Assembly: GCF_030531065.1 (NCBI RefSeq)
Contig: NZ_JAUNOQ010000006.1
Span: forward strand, 1 to 64,000
Origin: Phascolarctobacterium sp.
GTDB taxonomy: Bacteria; Bacillota; Negativicutes; Acidaminococcales; Acidaminococcaceae
DNA: 64,000 bases
Direction of reading: 5' to 3'
The notes beneath the pieces were generated by a model. The model made no database searches. It had not been told where the DNA came from and saw only the letters and a program-made list of their open reading frames with translations. Position 1 is the first letter of the stretch; every line of letters begins with the position of its first letter. Of this stretch, positions 1-7,520 are shown in pieces. A program made the translations under genes and the position numbers.

Positions 1-132
1 CCGGCGTACTACCGCAGTACGCGCGGGCGTTGTTTTTATCGCAAACATTCTTTTGGGTAACGATTCGTTCCAGGAAGCGCGCAGGAATAAATTTTTTACG
101 CGTCACCCGGCGATTGGCGGTCTGAAAGCGAA

Positions 133-160
133 GACAGAGCCGCGGTAAACATGGTATAAT
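133..160 (+). promoter_or_regulatory. Promoter-like module ending in TATAAT, repeated at 4168-4195
   Basis: The 28-base stretch GACAGAGC..GCGGTAAA..ATG.TATAAT matches 4168-4195 at 25 of 28 positions by eye. The -10 hexamer is perfect (155-160). A weak GACA-like -35 lies about 17-18 bases upstream. Both copies sit before genes, so a mobile or conserved promoter cassette is a reasonable reading; transcription is not shown. Confidence 0.45.
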
Positions 161-300
161 GTTGTACACAGCGATTCACGAGCCGAAGGCGAAGCGAGAG
201 CTGATGTACAACATATGCCTTTGCGGCGAAATGTAAATGCTTAGCGATTGCGGAGCCGAAGGCGAACGCAGAGCTTAGCAGAACATATACCCTTGTGGTA
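161..300 (+). repeat. Tandem pair of imperfect hairpin repeats (leader element B)
   Basis: Unit 1 (161-232) has outer arms GTTGTACA/TGTACAAC and a core GAGCCGAAGGCGAAGCGAGA. Unit 2 (238-300) keeps the core (GAGCCGAAGGCGAACGCAGA) but has different outer arms (GCTTAGC/GCTTAGC-like). Unit 1 is nearly identical to 56274-56342, and in both places it begins directly after a TATAAT box. It would be transcribed as a structured 5' leader. The function is unknown. Confidence 0.6.
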
Positions 301-425
301 TAATAAAGTAAATCGGTTTGTTCAAATATCGCCGCTTTTTTGCTGACGACGGCGGCTGCAAAATGCAAGTTGGAATGAAATTGAGAACCGAACGGCAGTA
401 ATTTTTGAAAAGAGGTTAGAGCATC

Positions 426-860
426 ATGCCATACGTAGAAAGTAAAATTAAAATTAACGGCGCGGGAGCAAAGATTTACGATATCGTGAAGGACATGGCC
501 GCGTATCCCGATTTTATGAAGGATTTGGTAAGCGTGGAAATTTTGGAGCGCGGCGAGGGCTATACCGTTTCGCATTGGGTCAGCAACGTCGACGGACGTA
601 AAATCGTCTGGACGGAACGGGATACCTTTTACCCCGACGAATTGAAAATTACCTACGCGCAGACCGACGGCGATTTGAAAAAAATGGAAGGGCAGTGGAC
701 CATCGAACCGCAGGAGGACGGCTGCGAGGTAACTCTGGCTGTGGATTTTGAATTTGGCATTCCTATGATAGCAGGTTTGCTGAACCCGATTTTGAAGAAA
801 AAAGTTCGTGAAAACAGTGAAAATATGTTGACATCTATTAAAGAGCAAATTGAAAAATAG
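426..860 (+). CDS. SRPBCC (START-like) family protein, polyketide-cyclase/COQ10-like
   Basis: This 144-residue protein has the size and pattern of a single SRPBCC/START-like hydrophobic-pocket domain. An N-terminal strand (YVESKIKING) leads to helices containing DMAAYPDFMKDLVSVEILER, then a run of antiparallel strands (GYTVSHWVS..GRKIVWTERDTF) and a long C-terminal helix (NPILKKKVRENSENMLTSIKE). The family binds lipids, quinones or other hydrophobic ligands; the ligand here cannot be told. The ATG at 426 is preceded by a fair Shine-Dalgarno (AAGAGG, 410-416). It precedes htpX by 84 bases but shows no clear pathway link. Confidence 0.75.
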   Translation: MPYVESKIKINGAGAKIYDIVKDMAAYPDFMKDLVSVEILERGEGYTVSHWVSNVDGRKIVWTERDTFYPDELKITYAQTDGDLKKMEGQWTIEPQEDGCEVTLAVDFEFGIPMIAGLLNPILKKKVRENSENMLTSIKEQIEK

Positions 861-944
861 CCTTTCTCTTGTTATAATTAAAGCAGCGCGGTAATGCGCT
901 GTTTAATGTTGCGTTATTTTGTCGTTTGAGGAGGAAAACATTTA

Positions 945-1784
945 ATGAAAACCACTTTACTTATGACGCTGATGACCTTGCTTTTAATGCTCATCGGCGA
1001 CTTTTTCGGCGGACTGCGCGGTATGACCGTTATGCTGGTGTTCGGCGTGGCTATGAACTTTTTTACCTACTGGAACAGCGATAAAATGGTTTTGGCCCAT
1101 TACAACGCTCAGCAGGTGGATAAACGCAGCGCGCCTGAGCTTTACGGCATCGTGGAAAAACTGGCTAAAAAGGCGCAGATACCCATGCCTAAGGTATATA
1201 TTATCGACAGTCCCGTGCCCAACGCTTTCGCTACGGGCCGCGACCCGGAGCATGCCGCCGTGGCGGTGAACACAGCTTTGGCGGATATCCTGACGAAGGA
1301 AGAATTGGCCGGCGTTCTGGGCCACGAGCTGAGCCACGTTAAGCACCGCGACATTTTAATCAGCACGGTAGCGGCTTCCATGGCCGGCGCAATTTCCACT
1401 ATTGCCCAGTGGGGAATGTTTTTGACCGGCGGGCGCGACGAAAACGGCGAAAGCCGCAATCCTATCGCCGCTATTTTAGTAATGCTGCTGGCTCCCCTGG
1501 CTGCGGCTTTAATTCAGATGGCCGTTTCCCGTTCCCGCGAATACGAGGCGGATAAGTCCGGCGGCGAGCTGTGCGGCGACCCCAACGCTCTGGCCGACGC
1601 GCTGCTGAAAATTGAAGCCTTTGCCAAACGCCGCGTTATGCCCGGCGCTACGGAAGCCACGGCGCATATGTTCATTATCAATCCTTTTTCCGGCGTGGAT
1701 ATGAAGCAGCTGTTCAGCACGCACCCGGCTACGGCGGAGCGCGTTAAGCTGCTGCGCGAGCAGGCCCGCGCTATGGGAAAATAA
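945..1784 (+). CDS. htpX: Protease HtpX homolog (M48 zinc metalloprotease)
   Basis: HtpX is a membrane-bound zinc endopeptidase for quality control of membrane proteins. The 279-residue length is normal. Two N-terminal membrane segments (about residues 4-20 and 25-42) precede the zinc motif HELSH at 127-131. Two further hydrophobic stretches follow (about 145-160 and 173-192), and the third zinc ligand lies in SREYEAD (197-203). The C-terminus has the typical FSTHPATAERV motif. ATG 945 follows a strong GAGGAG site (929-935). A TATAAT-like box near 875 suggests its own promoter. The active site on the cytoplasmic side is family knowledge. Confidence 0.93.
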   Translation: MKTTLLMTLMTLLLMLIGDFFGGLRGMTVMLVFGVAMNFFTYWNSDKMVLAHYNAQQVDKRSAPELYGIVEKLAKKAQIPMPKVYIIDSPVPNAFATGRDPEHAAVAVNTALADILTKEELAGVLGHELSHVKHRDILISTVAASMAGAISTIAQWGMFLTGGRDENGESRNPIAAILVMLLAPLAAALIQMAVSRSREYEADKSGGELCGDPNALADALLKIEAFAKRRVMPGATEATAHMFIINPFSGVDMKQLFSTHPATAERVKLLREQARAMGK

Positions 1785-1818
1785 TTTTGATATTCTGATT
1801 GCTTAGGAGATGATTCCG

Positions 1819-2910
1819 TTGAAGAAGAAAAAACAGCTGGAAAAGCTGGAATGGCTGCGCCGTTTTTCGGAAACCTGCGGCGTATCCGGCTTTGAAGGCC
1901 GCATGAAGGCTTTGCTGCAGGAGCGTTTGGCCGCTTACGGCGACGTGTCCTACGATAAACTGGGCAGCGTTATCTTTACCAAAAAGGCGGAGGAGGCAGA
2001 CGCGCCTAAAATTATGCTGGCCAGCCATATGGACGAAATCGGCTTTATGGTTAAATATATTACCAAAGAAGGCTTTTTGCGCTTTACCTGTCTGGGCGGC
2101 TGGTGGGAGCAGGTTATGCTCAGCCAGCGCGTTATCGTTCACGGCAGCAAGGGCGATATTGTGGGCGTTATCGGCAGCAAGCCGCCCCACATTTTGCCGC
2201 CGGAGGAACGCACGAAGGTAGTGCAGAAGAAGGATATGTATATCGACATCGGCGCCAATAGCGCGGACGAAGCGCGGGAGCTGGGCGTTTTTGAAGGCTG
2301 CCCCGTTACCCCCGACGTAAAAGTGGCCGCTATGGGCGACGGCAAAACGCTGGTGGGCAAGGCCTGGGACAACCGCATAGGCTGCGCCGTGATGGCCGAC
2401 GTTATGGATAATGTGCTGGCGGACGGCAGCCCCAATACCGTTTACGGCGTGGGGACCGTGCAGGAGGAGGTTGGCCTGCGCGGCGCGCAGACCAGCGCTA
2501 ATTTGCTGAACCCCGATATCGCTTTCGTTCTGGATACCTGTGTAGCGGGCGGCACTCCCGGCGTGGCCGACGACGTGGCTCCCGCCGTTATCGGCAAGGG
2601 CGTGGCGATTACGATTTTTGACGCCAGCATGATTCCCAACACGGCGCTGCGCGATTTTGCGCTGGCAACCGCGAAGGAAATCGGCGTGCCCACGCAAATC
2701 AGCATCAGCGAGGGCGGCGGCACCGACGGCGGACGTATTCATTTGTCCGGCTGCGGCGTGCTGACGCTGACCTTCAGCATTCCTACGCGTTATATCCACA
2801 GCCATCAGTCCGTAATTCACCTGGACGACTACCTGGGCGCCGTGAAGCTGATTACGGCGATGGTAGAAAAGCTGGATAAGGCTAAATATCAGGAACTGCT
2901 GGCGAAATAA
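1819..2910 (+). CDS. M42 family metallopeptidase (glutamyl aminopeptidase/endoglucanase type)
   Basis: This is a 363-residue M42 aminopeptidase, a large cytoplasmic oligomer that trims peptides using two metals. Expected ligands are visible: ASHMDEIGFMV (His), KAWDNRIGCAV (bridging Asp), VQEEVGLRGA (catalytic Glu and ligand Glu), LDTCVAGGTPG (Asp) and HSHQSVIH near the end. The start is chosen at TTG 1819 because the Shine-Dalgarno TAGGAGA (1804-1810) overlaps the ATG at 1810 but sits 8 bases before the TTG. It follows htpX by 34 bases, so co-transcription is likely. Substrate specificity is not predictable. Confidence 0.88.
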   Translation: MKKKKQLEKLEWLRRFSETCGVSGFEGRMKALLQERLAAYGDVSYDKLGSVIFTKKAEEADAPKIMLASHMDEIGFMVKYITKEGFLRFTCLGGWWEQVMLSQRVIVHGSKGDIVGVIGSKPPHILPPEERTKVVQKKDMYIDIGANSADEARELGVFEGCPVTPDVKVAAMGDGKTLVGKAWDNRIGCAVMADVMDNVLADGSPNTVYGVGTVQEEVGLRGAQTSANLLNPDIAFVLDTCVAGGTPGVADDVAPAVIGKGVAITIFDASMIPNTALRDFALATAKEIGVPTQISISEGGGTDGGRIHLSGCGVLTLTFSIPTRYIHSHQSVIHLDDYLGAVKLITAMVEKLDKAKYQELLAK

Positions 2911-3016
2911 GCAGGCTTTGCTAAATTGACCGCAGGCGGGCGGGCAGGCGTTTGCCGGCGCGTTGGCGGCGGTCTGTTAGATAAAATTTATTTTGAAAAT
3001 TAAGGAGAGAAAACTA

Positions 3017-3436
3017 ATGGCTATTGAACAAACCCTGGTACTCGTAAAACCCGACGGAGTAAAGAAAAATCTGATTGGCGACATCATCGCCCGCTTTGAA
3101 CACAAAGGCCTGCAAGTTGCAGCTTTGAAATTGGTTAAAGTAAGCGAAGCTCAGGCTAAATTCCATTATGCCGAGCATGAAGGCAAGCCTTTCTTCGGCG
3201 AGCTGGTCGACTTCATCACTTCCGCTCCGCTGGTTTGCGCAGTAATCCGCGGCGAAAACGCTATTAAAGCAGTTCGTCAGCTGAACGGCGCTACCAATCC
3301 TATCGAAGCTGTTCCCGGCTCCATCCGCGGCGACTTCGCTCTGAGCATCGGCGAAAACATCGTTCACGGTTCCGACAGCCCGGAAGCTGCCGAGCGCGAA
3401 ATCAACAACTTCTTCAAAGCAGAAGAAATTTACTAA
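3017..3436 (+). CDS. ndk: Nucleoside diphosphate kinase
   Basis: Ndk transfers the gamma-phosphate between nucleoside tri- and diphosphates through a phosphohistidine. The 139-residue product has the family start [20 protein letters not shown]. It also has the ATP-binding region ([16 protein letters not shown]) and the active-site segment [16 protein letters not shown] with the phosphorylated His. ATG 3017 is preceded by AAGGAGAG (3002-3009); an in-frame upstream codon at 2993 is spurious because it lies ahead of this site. It stands apart from neighbours by about 105 bases upstream and 86 downstream. Confidence 0.96.
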   Translation: MAIEQTLVLVKPDGVKKNLIGDIIARFEHKGLQVAALKLVKVSEAQAKFHYAEHEGKPFFGELVDFITSAPLVCAVIRGENAIKAVRQLNGATNPIEAVPGSIRGDFALSIGENIVHGSDSPEAAEREINNFFKAEEIY

Positions 3437-3522
3437 GCGGCCGCGGTTCGACTACCGCAGCAGAATAGTAAAATAAAATTATTTTTACACTCTCACGTCC
3501 ATTTCAGAAAGGATGGTGCAGA

Positions 3523-4035
3523 ATGAAAAAAGCTGCTGTTTACACCAGAACCGGCGATAAAGGCACAACCGGTTTGTACACCGGCGAGCGTGTTCCCAAG
3601 CAATCCCTGCGCGTCGAAGCTTACGGCACGGTGGATGAAATCAGCTCCGCGCTGGGGCTGGCCCGCGCCCAGGTGACCCGCGAGGACGTACGGGAAACGA
3701 TTTTTAACGTACAGAAGCTGCTCATGTCCGTAATGGCTGACATCGCCAGCCTGAACCTGCCTGAGCCTTATATTAAGGAAGAACATGTTAAGCTGTTTGA
3801 AAGCACTATCGATAAATTTGACGCGCTGCTGCAGCCGTTGACGCATTTCCTGATTCCGGGAGATACAGTGGGCGCAGCCGCGCTCGATATCGCCCGCACT
3901 ACGACCCGCCGCGCAGAGCGCTGCCTGCTGCGTCTGGCCGAAACCGAGCCGGTTAATCCCAACGTATTGGTTTGCCTCAACCGTTTATCCGACCTGTGCT
4001 TTATTCTGGCGCGTGTGGAATCCGAAGTAAAATAA
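3523..4035 (+). CDS. Cob(I)yrinic acid a,c-diamide/cobalamin adenosyltransferase, PduO type
   Basis: The enzyme adenosylates cob(I)alamin using ATP, making coenzyme B12. The 170-residue protein carries the N-terminal ATP motif TRTGDKGTTGLYTGERV, the conserved YGTVDEISSALGLAR helix, and the C-terminal RTTTRRAERCLLRL helix of PduO-type enzymes. ATG 3523 has an upstream AAAGGATGG site. A strong terminator follows (4058-4087), so it is a single-gene unit. No cobalamin biosynthesis or B12-dependent enzyme gene is nearby, and no B12 riboswitch is evident in the 86-base leader. Confidence 0.92.
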   Translation: MKKAAVYTRTGDKGTTGLYTGERVPKQSLRVEAYGTVDEISSALGLARAQVTREDVRETIFNVQKLLMSVMADIASLNLPEPYIKEEHVKLFESTIDKFDALLQPLTHFLIPGDTVGAAALDIARTTTRRAERCLLRLAETEPVNPNVLVCLNRLSDLCFILARVESEVK

Positions 4036-4057
4036 AATAGGGCGTGGCCCTGCAAAG

Positions 4058-4087
4058 CTCCTGCTGTGATTATGGCAGGAGTTTTTT
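4058..4087 (+). terminator. Rho-independent terminator after the adenosyltransferase gene
   Basis: The arms CTCCTGC and GCAGGAG close a 10-base loop and are followed by a run of six T (4082-4087). Confidence 0.85.
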
Positions 4088-4167
4088 GTTTGGGAGCGTA
4101 TTTTTCTTTCCGGCAGAGAAACGATAAACGGCTTTAGTGATTACCCGGTTGTTAAAAAGCGGGCGAT

Positions 4168-4195
4168 GACAGAGCGGCGGTAAATATGTTATAAT
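4168..4195 (+). promoter_or_regulatory. Promoter of the AbgT-type transporter gene (copy of the 133-160 module)
   Basis: A perfect TATAAT lies at 4190-4195 with a TGACAG-like -35 near 4167-4172 (17-base spacer). The block matches 133-160 at 25 of 28 positions. The predicted transcript starts about 30 bases before the gene. Confidence 0.55.
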
Positions 4196-4230
4196 TAAAA
4201 GCGATTTTATTCAAAGGAGTGATTTATCCT

Positions 4231-5781
4231 ATGCAAGCAACTCAGGAAAAAACTCAGTCCGGCGGTTTGCTGGGACTGATTGAGCGCATCGGCAACAAAA
4301 TTCCCGATATTACGATTCTGTTTATCGGCGCGTTTGTTATCTGCTGCATTCTGTCGGCCGTTTTATCCACTATGCACTTTGGTTATGTGCACCCGACGAC
4401 GGGTAAGGAAATCGTTGTCAATAATATGCTCAACGGGCAGAATTTAGTAACGCTGCTCAGCAAGATGGTTACGAACTATGCGGGCTTCCCTCCCTTGGGC
4501 ATGGTAATCGTCGCTACCCTGGGTATTGGTATTGCCGACGGTTCCGGTTATATCAATACGGCGCTGAAAAAGATTTTGTCCGTTACGCCTAAATTTTTGA
4601 TTACGCCCATTATCATTCTGGTCGGTATGCTGAGCCATTTGGGCCCCGATACCGGTTATGTTATTATCATTCCCGTAGCCGCTTATATGTTTTACGCCAG
4701 CGGCAAGCATCCCTTGGCTGGCATCGGCGCGTCGTTCGCCGGTATTGCCGGCGCTTTTGCCGCCAACTATACGCCGTCCGCTATCGACCCCGTAATCCAG
4801 GGCTTCACGCAAAGCGCGGCGCAGATTATTGACCCGACTTATCAGGTCAACGTATTGTGCAATTATTTTTACGCCTTTGGCGCAACCTTCATCGTCATTC
4901 CCAGCTGCTGGTACGTTACCGAGCGCGTAGTAGAGCCCTGGCTGTGGAAAAACTGCCCGCTGGATGAGGATATCGACGTGGGCGAGGACGCCAACACTGC
5001 GGTGACGCCTAAAGAAAACCGCGCCTTTTATGCGGCTTCCGGCGTGCTGCTCGTTATGGTTGTGGGGCTGGTGGCGCTGCTGCTGCCCGCCGATTCCATC
5101 TTCCGCGATCAGGACGGCATGCTGGCCAGCTTTAAGGCTCCCGTAATGCAGTCCATCGTTTCGCTGCTCTTTATTTATACCGGCGCTGTGGGCCTGGTAT
5201 ACGGCGCGATGGTCGGCAAGTTTAAATCTCCTAAGGATGTGACCAAGGCTATGGAAGATATTACCAAGACCCTGGTACAGCTCATCGTATTCTATTTCTT
5301 CGCCGCTCAATTCCTGTACGCTTTCGGCGCTTCCAATATGGGCGCGCTGATAGCTATTGCCGGCGCCGAATTTTTGAAGTCGCTGGCTTTGCCGCCGCAG
5401 ATTACCGTTTTCGGCATCATTATTTTCGTAGCGCTGCTGAATTTGATTATTACCTCCGCGTCGGCTAAATGGGCTATCCTGGCGCCCATCTTCGTCCCCA
5501 TGCTGATGGCCGTAGGCATTGCGCCGGAGCTGACTCAGGTTGCTTTCCGCGTCAGCGATTCCGCCGTCAACGTAGTAACGCCTATGTTCGCTTTCTATCC
5601 CTTGATTATTTTGTATTGCCAAAAATATGTGAAGAGCGCCGGCATCGGCACCTTGAGTTCCCTCATGCTGCCCTATACCGTAGCGCTGCTCATCAGCCTG
5701 ACCATTATGCTGTACGTTTTCTGGGGCCTGGATATTCCTTTGGGGCTGCAGGCTGATTACGTATATCCGAGGAGGTTCTAG
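4231..5781 (+). CDS. abgT: AbgT-family transporter (p-aminobenzoyl-glutamate type)
   Basis: AbgT proteins are inner-membrane importers of p-aminobenzoyl-glutamate, or sulfonamide exporters in some members. The 516-residue protein has the family N-terminus (LIERIGNKIPDITILFIGAF), about 11-13 membrane helices, and conserved stretches such as HLGPDTGYVIIIPVAA, NYTPSAIDPVIQGF and TSASAKWAILAPIFVPML. The ATG at 4231 is preferred over GTG 4219 because the AAAGGAG site (4213-4219) overlaps the GTG. Peptidase T lies 249 bases downstream. A transporter for a glutamyl compound next to peptidases hints at peptide or folate-breakdown use, but this is inference. Confidence 0.88.
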   Translation: MQATQEKTQSGGLLGLIERIGNKIPDITILFIGAFVICCILSAVLSTMHFGYVHPTTGKEIVVNNMLNGQNLVTLLSKMVTNYAGFPPLGMVIVATLGIGIADGSGYINTALKKILSVTPKFLITPIIILVGMLSHLGPDTGYVIIIPVAAYMFYASGKHPLAGIGASFAGIAGAFAANYTPSAIDPVIQGFTQSAAQIIDPTYQVNVLCNYFYAFGATFIVIPSCWYVTERVVEPWLWKNCPLDEDIDVGEDANTAVTPKENRAFYAASGVLLVMVVGLVALLLPADSIFRDQDGMLASFKAPVMQSIVSLLFIYTGAVGLVYGAMVGKFKSPKDVTKAMEDITKTLVQLIVFYFFAAQFLYAFGASNMGALIAIAGAEFLKSLALPPQITVFGIIIFVALLNLIITSASAKWAILAPIFVPMLMAVGIAPELTQVAFRVSDSAVNVVTPMFAFYPLIILYCQKYVKSAGIGTLSSLMLPYTVALLISLTIMLYVFWGLDIPLGLQADYVYPRRF

Positions 5782-5859
5782 TTCTGTCGGGCTGCCGATA
5801 AGGCGCCATATAGTGAATTTGACAGCCTTAGCTTTAAGTATATAGTATTGTGAAAAAAT

Positions 5860-5978
5860 AACTCCTTCAGTCGCTTACGCGACAGCTCCCTCGAAGAGGG
5901 AGCAAAATTATGGCTTGGGTTTCAACTTTTTGCCCCCTCTTTGAGGGGGCTGTCACCGCAGGTGACTGGGGGAGTTTA
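5860..5978. repeat. Palindromic intergenic repeat, family A, copy 1
   Basis: Two hairpins, each with a CTCCCTC..GAGGGAG-type core, lie in inverted arrangement around a spacer of about 28 bases. The ends read AACTCC.TCAGTC and its near reverse complement GACTGGGGGAGTT. Copies 2 and 3 are at 18394-18522 and 27375-27467. The structure resembles a MITE or other miniature repeat and may also stop transcription between abgT and pepT. Short open frames over it are not genes. Confidence 0.8.
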
Positions 5979-6030
5979 TTACGTATTTTGTATTTAGAAA
6001 AACTATCACTATTGAAAGGAAGTAATGATA

Positions 6031-7284
6031 ATGAAAACTGCCATGCAGGATCGTTTAGCGCAGCGCTTTCTGCGCTATGCCGCTATCAATAGCCAAAGCG
6101 TCGAGGGCGCGCCCGTAGTTCCCTCCACTCCCGGACAGCGCCGGCTGGCGGAGCTGTTGAAGGCCGACTGCGCCGAGCTGGGCGTCGTTGATTTGGAAAT
6201 CAGCGAGTATTCCGTGCTGACCGGTCGCCTGCCGTCCAATCTGCCCGCAGGCTATCATAAGGTGCCTGCGGTGGGCTGGGTAACGCATTTGGATACGGTC
6301 AACGTCAATTTGTCCGGCGACGTGCATCCGCAAATCGTAGAAAATTATCAGGGCGGCGACGTGCTGCTGAACGCTGAAAAACAAATCTACATTAAAGTAA
6401 GCGAGCATCCGGAGCTGGAAAAATATCTTGGCAGCGATTTAATCGTCAGCGACGGCACTTCCGTGCTGGGCGCCGATAATAAAGCCGCTATCGCCAATAT
6501 TATGGTGACGTTGGAAACCTTGGCCAACGACAAAAGTATTTTGCACGGCGATATTTATCTGGCCTTTGTGCCCGATGAGGAAGTGGGCCTGTGCGGCAGC
6601 AAGAAAATGGATTTCAGCAAATTCCCCGTCGATTTTGCTTACACCATCGACTGCTGCGAGCTGGGCGAGGTCGTGTACCAAACCTTTAACGCCGGCAGCG
6701 CTACGGTGAAGATTAAGGGCGTAACCGCTCATCCCATGTCCGCTAAAAATACGCTGGTCAACCCGACGCTGGTGGCTGTGGACGTTATCAACTGCCTGGA
6801 CAGAATGCAGACGCCGGAACATACCGAAGGCACCGAGGGCTTCATTTGGGTAGAGTCCTTGCAGAGCAACGTGTCCGAGGCCGTGCTAAATTTGAAAATC
6901 CGCGACCATAGCAAGGCGATGTACGAAGCGCGCAAAAAATTCATCGCCGACGCTGTGGACTATGTAAAAGCCAGGAACCCCAGGGCCGGCGTAGAGCTGC
7001 AAATCGTGGACGTTTACGGCAATATCGCCGACGCTATCCGCGACGACAACAGGGCCTGCATCGACCATATTTTTGAAGCCATGAAAGAGCTGAACATCGA
7101 GCCGAAAAATTTGGCGATGCGCGGCGGCACCGACGGCTCCTTTATTTCCACGAAGGGCATTTTGACGCCCAACTATTTCACCGGCGCGCATAATTTCCAT
7201 TCCTACTGCGAATTTATGCCCATGGACGCCGTGGAAAAAAGCTGCCTGATGACCTTGAAGCTGATTGAGTTAATCACGAAGTAA
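6031..7284 (+). CDS. pepT: Peptidase T (tripeptide aminopeptidase, M20 family)
   Basis: PepT removes the N-terminal residue from tripeptides in the cytoplasm using two zinc ions. The 417-residue protein is the usual length. It shows the metal and catalytic motifs WVTHLDTVNV (His/Asp), SVLGADNKAAIA (bridging Asp), VPDEEVGLCGSKKMD (Glu-Glu), TIDCCELGE (Asp) and GAHNFHSYCEFMP (His). ATG 6031 has AAGGAAG 8 bases upstream; ATG 6025 is possible but too close to that site. A strong terminator follows, and family A repeat copy 1 separates it from the transporter. Confidence 0.94.
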   Translation: MKTAMQDRLAQRFLRYAAINSQSVEGAPVVPSTPGQRRLAELLKADCAELGVVDLEISEYSVLTGRLPSNLPAGYHKVPAVGWVTHLDTVNVNLSGDVHPQIVENYQGGDVLLNAEKQIYIKVSEHPELEKYLGSDLIVSDGTSVLGADNKAAIANIMVTLETLANDKSILHGDIYLAFVPDEEVGLCGSKKMDFSKFPVDFAYTIDCCELGEVVYQTFNAGSATVKIKGVTAHPMSAKNTLVNPTLVAVDVINCLDRMQTPEHTEGTEGFIWVESLQSNVSEAVLNLKIRDHSKAMYEARKKFIADAVDYVKARNPRAGVELQIVDVYGNIADAIRDDNRACIDHIFEAMKELNIEPKNLAMRGGTDGSFISTKGILTPNYFTGAHNFHSYCEFMPMDAVEKSCLMTLKLIELITK

Positions 7285-7316
7285 AAATAATTTGTAGCCA
7301 AAAATTAAACGCTGAA

Positions 7317-7356
7317 CTCCGCAGTTACCATTTAGGGACGCTGCGGAGCTTTTTTT
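7317..7356 (+). terminator. Rho-independent terminator after pepT
   Basis: The arms CTCCGCAG (7317-7324) and CTGCGGAG (7341-7348) are followed by seven T. Confidence 0.85.
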
Positions 7357-7357
7357 C

Positions 7358-7387
7358 TTGCTTAGAGGTTGCTAAAGGGGTTATAAT
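7358..7387 (+). promoter_or_regulatory. Probable promoter of the RND efflux operon
   Basis: TTGCTT (7358-7363), an 18-base spacer and a perfect TATAAT (7382-7387) give a leader of about 125 bases. No operator palindrome or regulator gene is seen next to it. Confidence 0.45.
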
Positions 7388-7520
7388 ATAAAATGTGATT
7401 TTATAAATTGAGTTAGACGCAGCAGATATTAAGCCGGTTTTCAGAAAGCCGGTATAAGGTGGAAATGATTTTTAAGATCGAGCATAAAATTTTTTAGAGC
7501 GTGTACGAGGAGTGGAAGCA

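Larger units (their letters stand above)
1..425. other. Upstream region with two promoter-like boxes and a tandem hairpin leader
   Basis: No convincing gene is seen here. Positions 4-22 form a small perfect hairpin (7-bp arms) that may be the end of a terminator from outside the window. TATAAT boxes lie at 155-160 and 299-304. Between them are two imperfect hairpin units (161-232 and 238-300) that share a core of the type GAGCCGAAGGCGAA. A relative of the first unit occurs at 56274-56342. The region is probably the promoter and leader of the SRPBCC gene that starts at 426. Confidence 0.5.

Noticed and set aside
96-848. Minus-strand open frame over the SRPBCC gene and leader
   Set aside because: It crosses hairpin repeats and lacks a ribosome site; the plus-strand protein is family-like.
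5910-6092. Short open frame upstream of pepT
   Set aside because: It lies in repeat family A and overlaps the pepT start in another frame.
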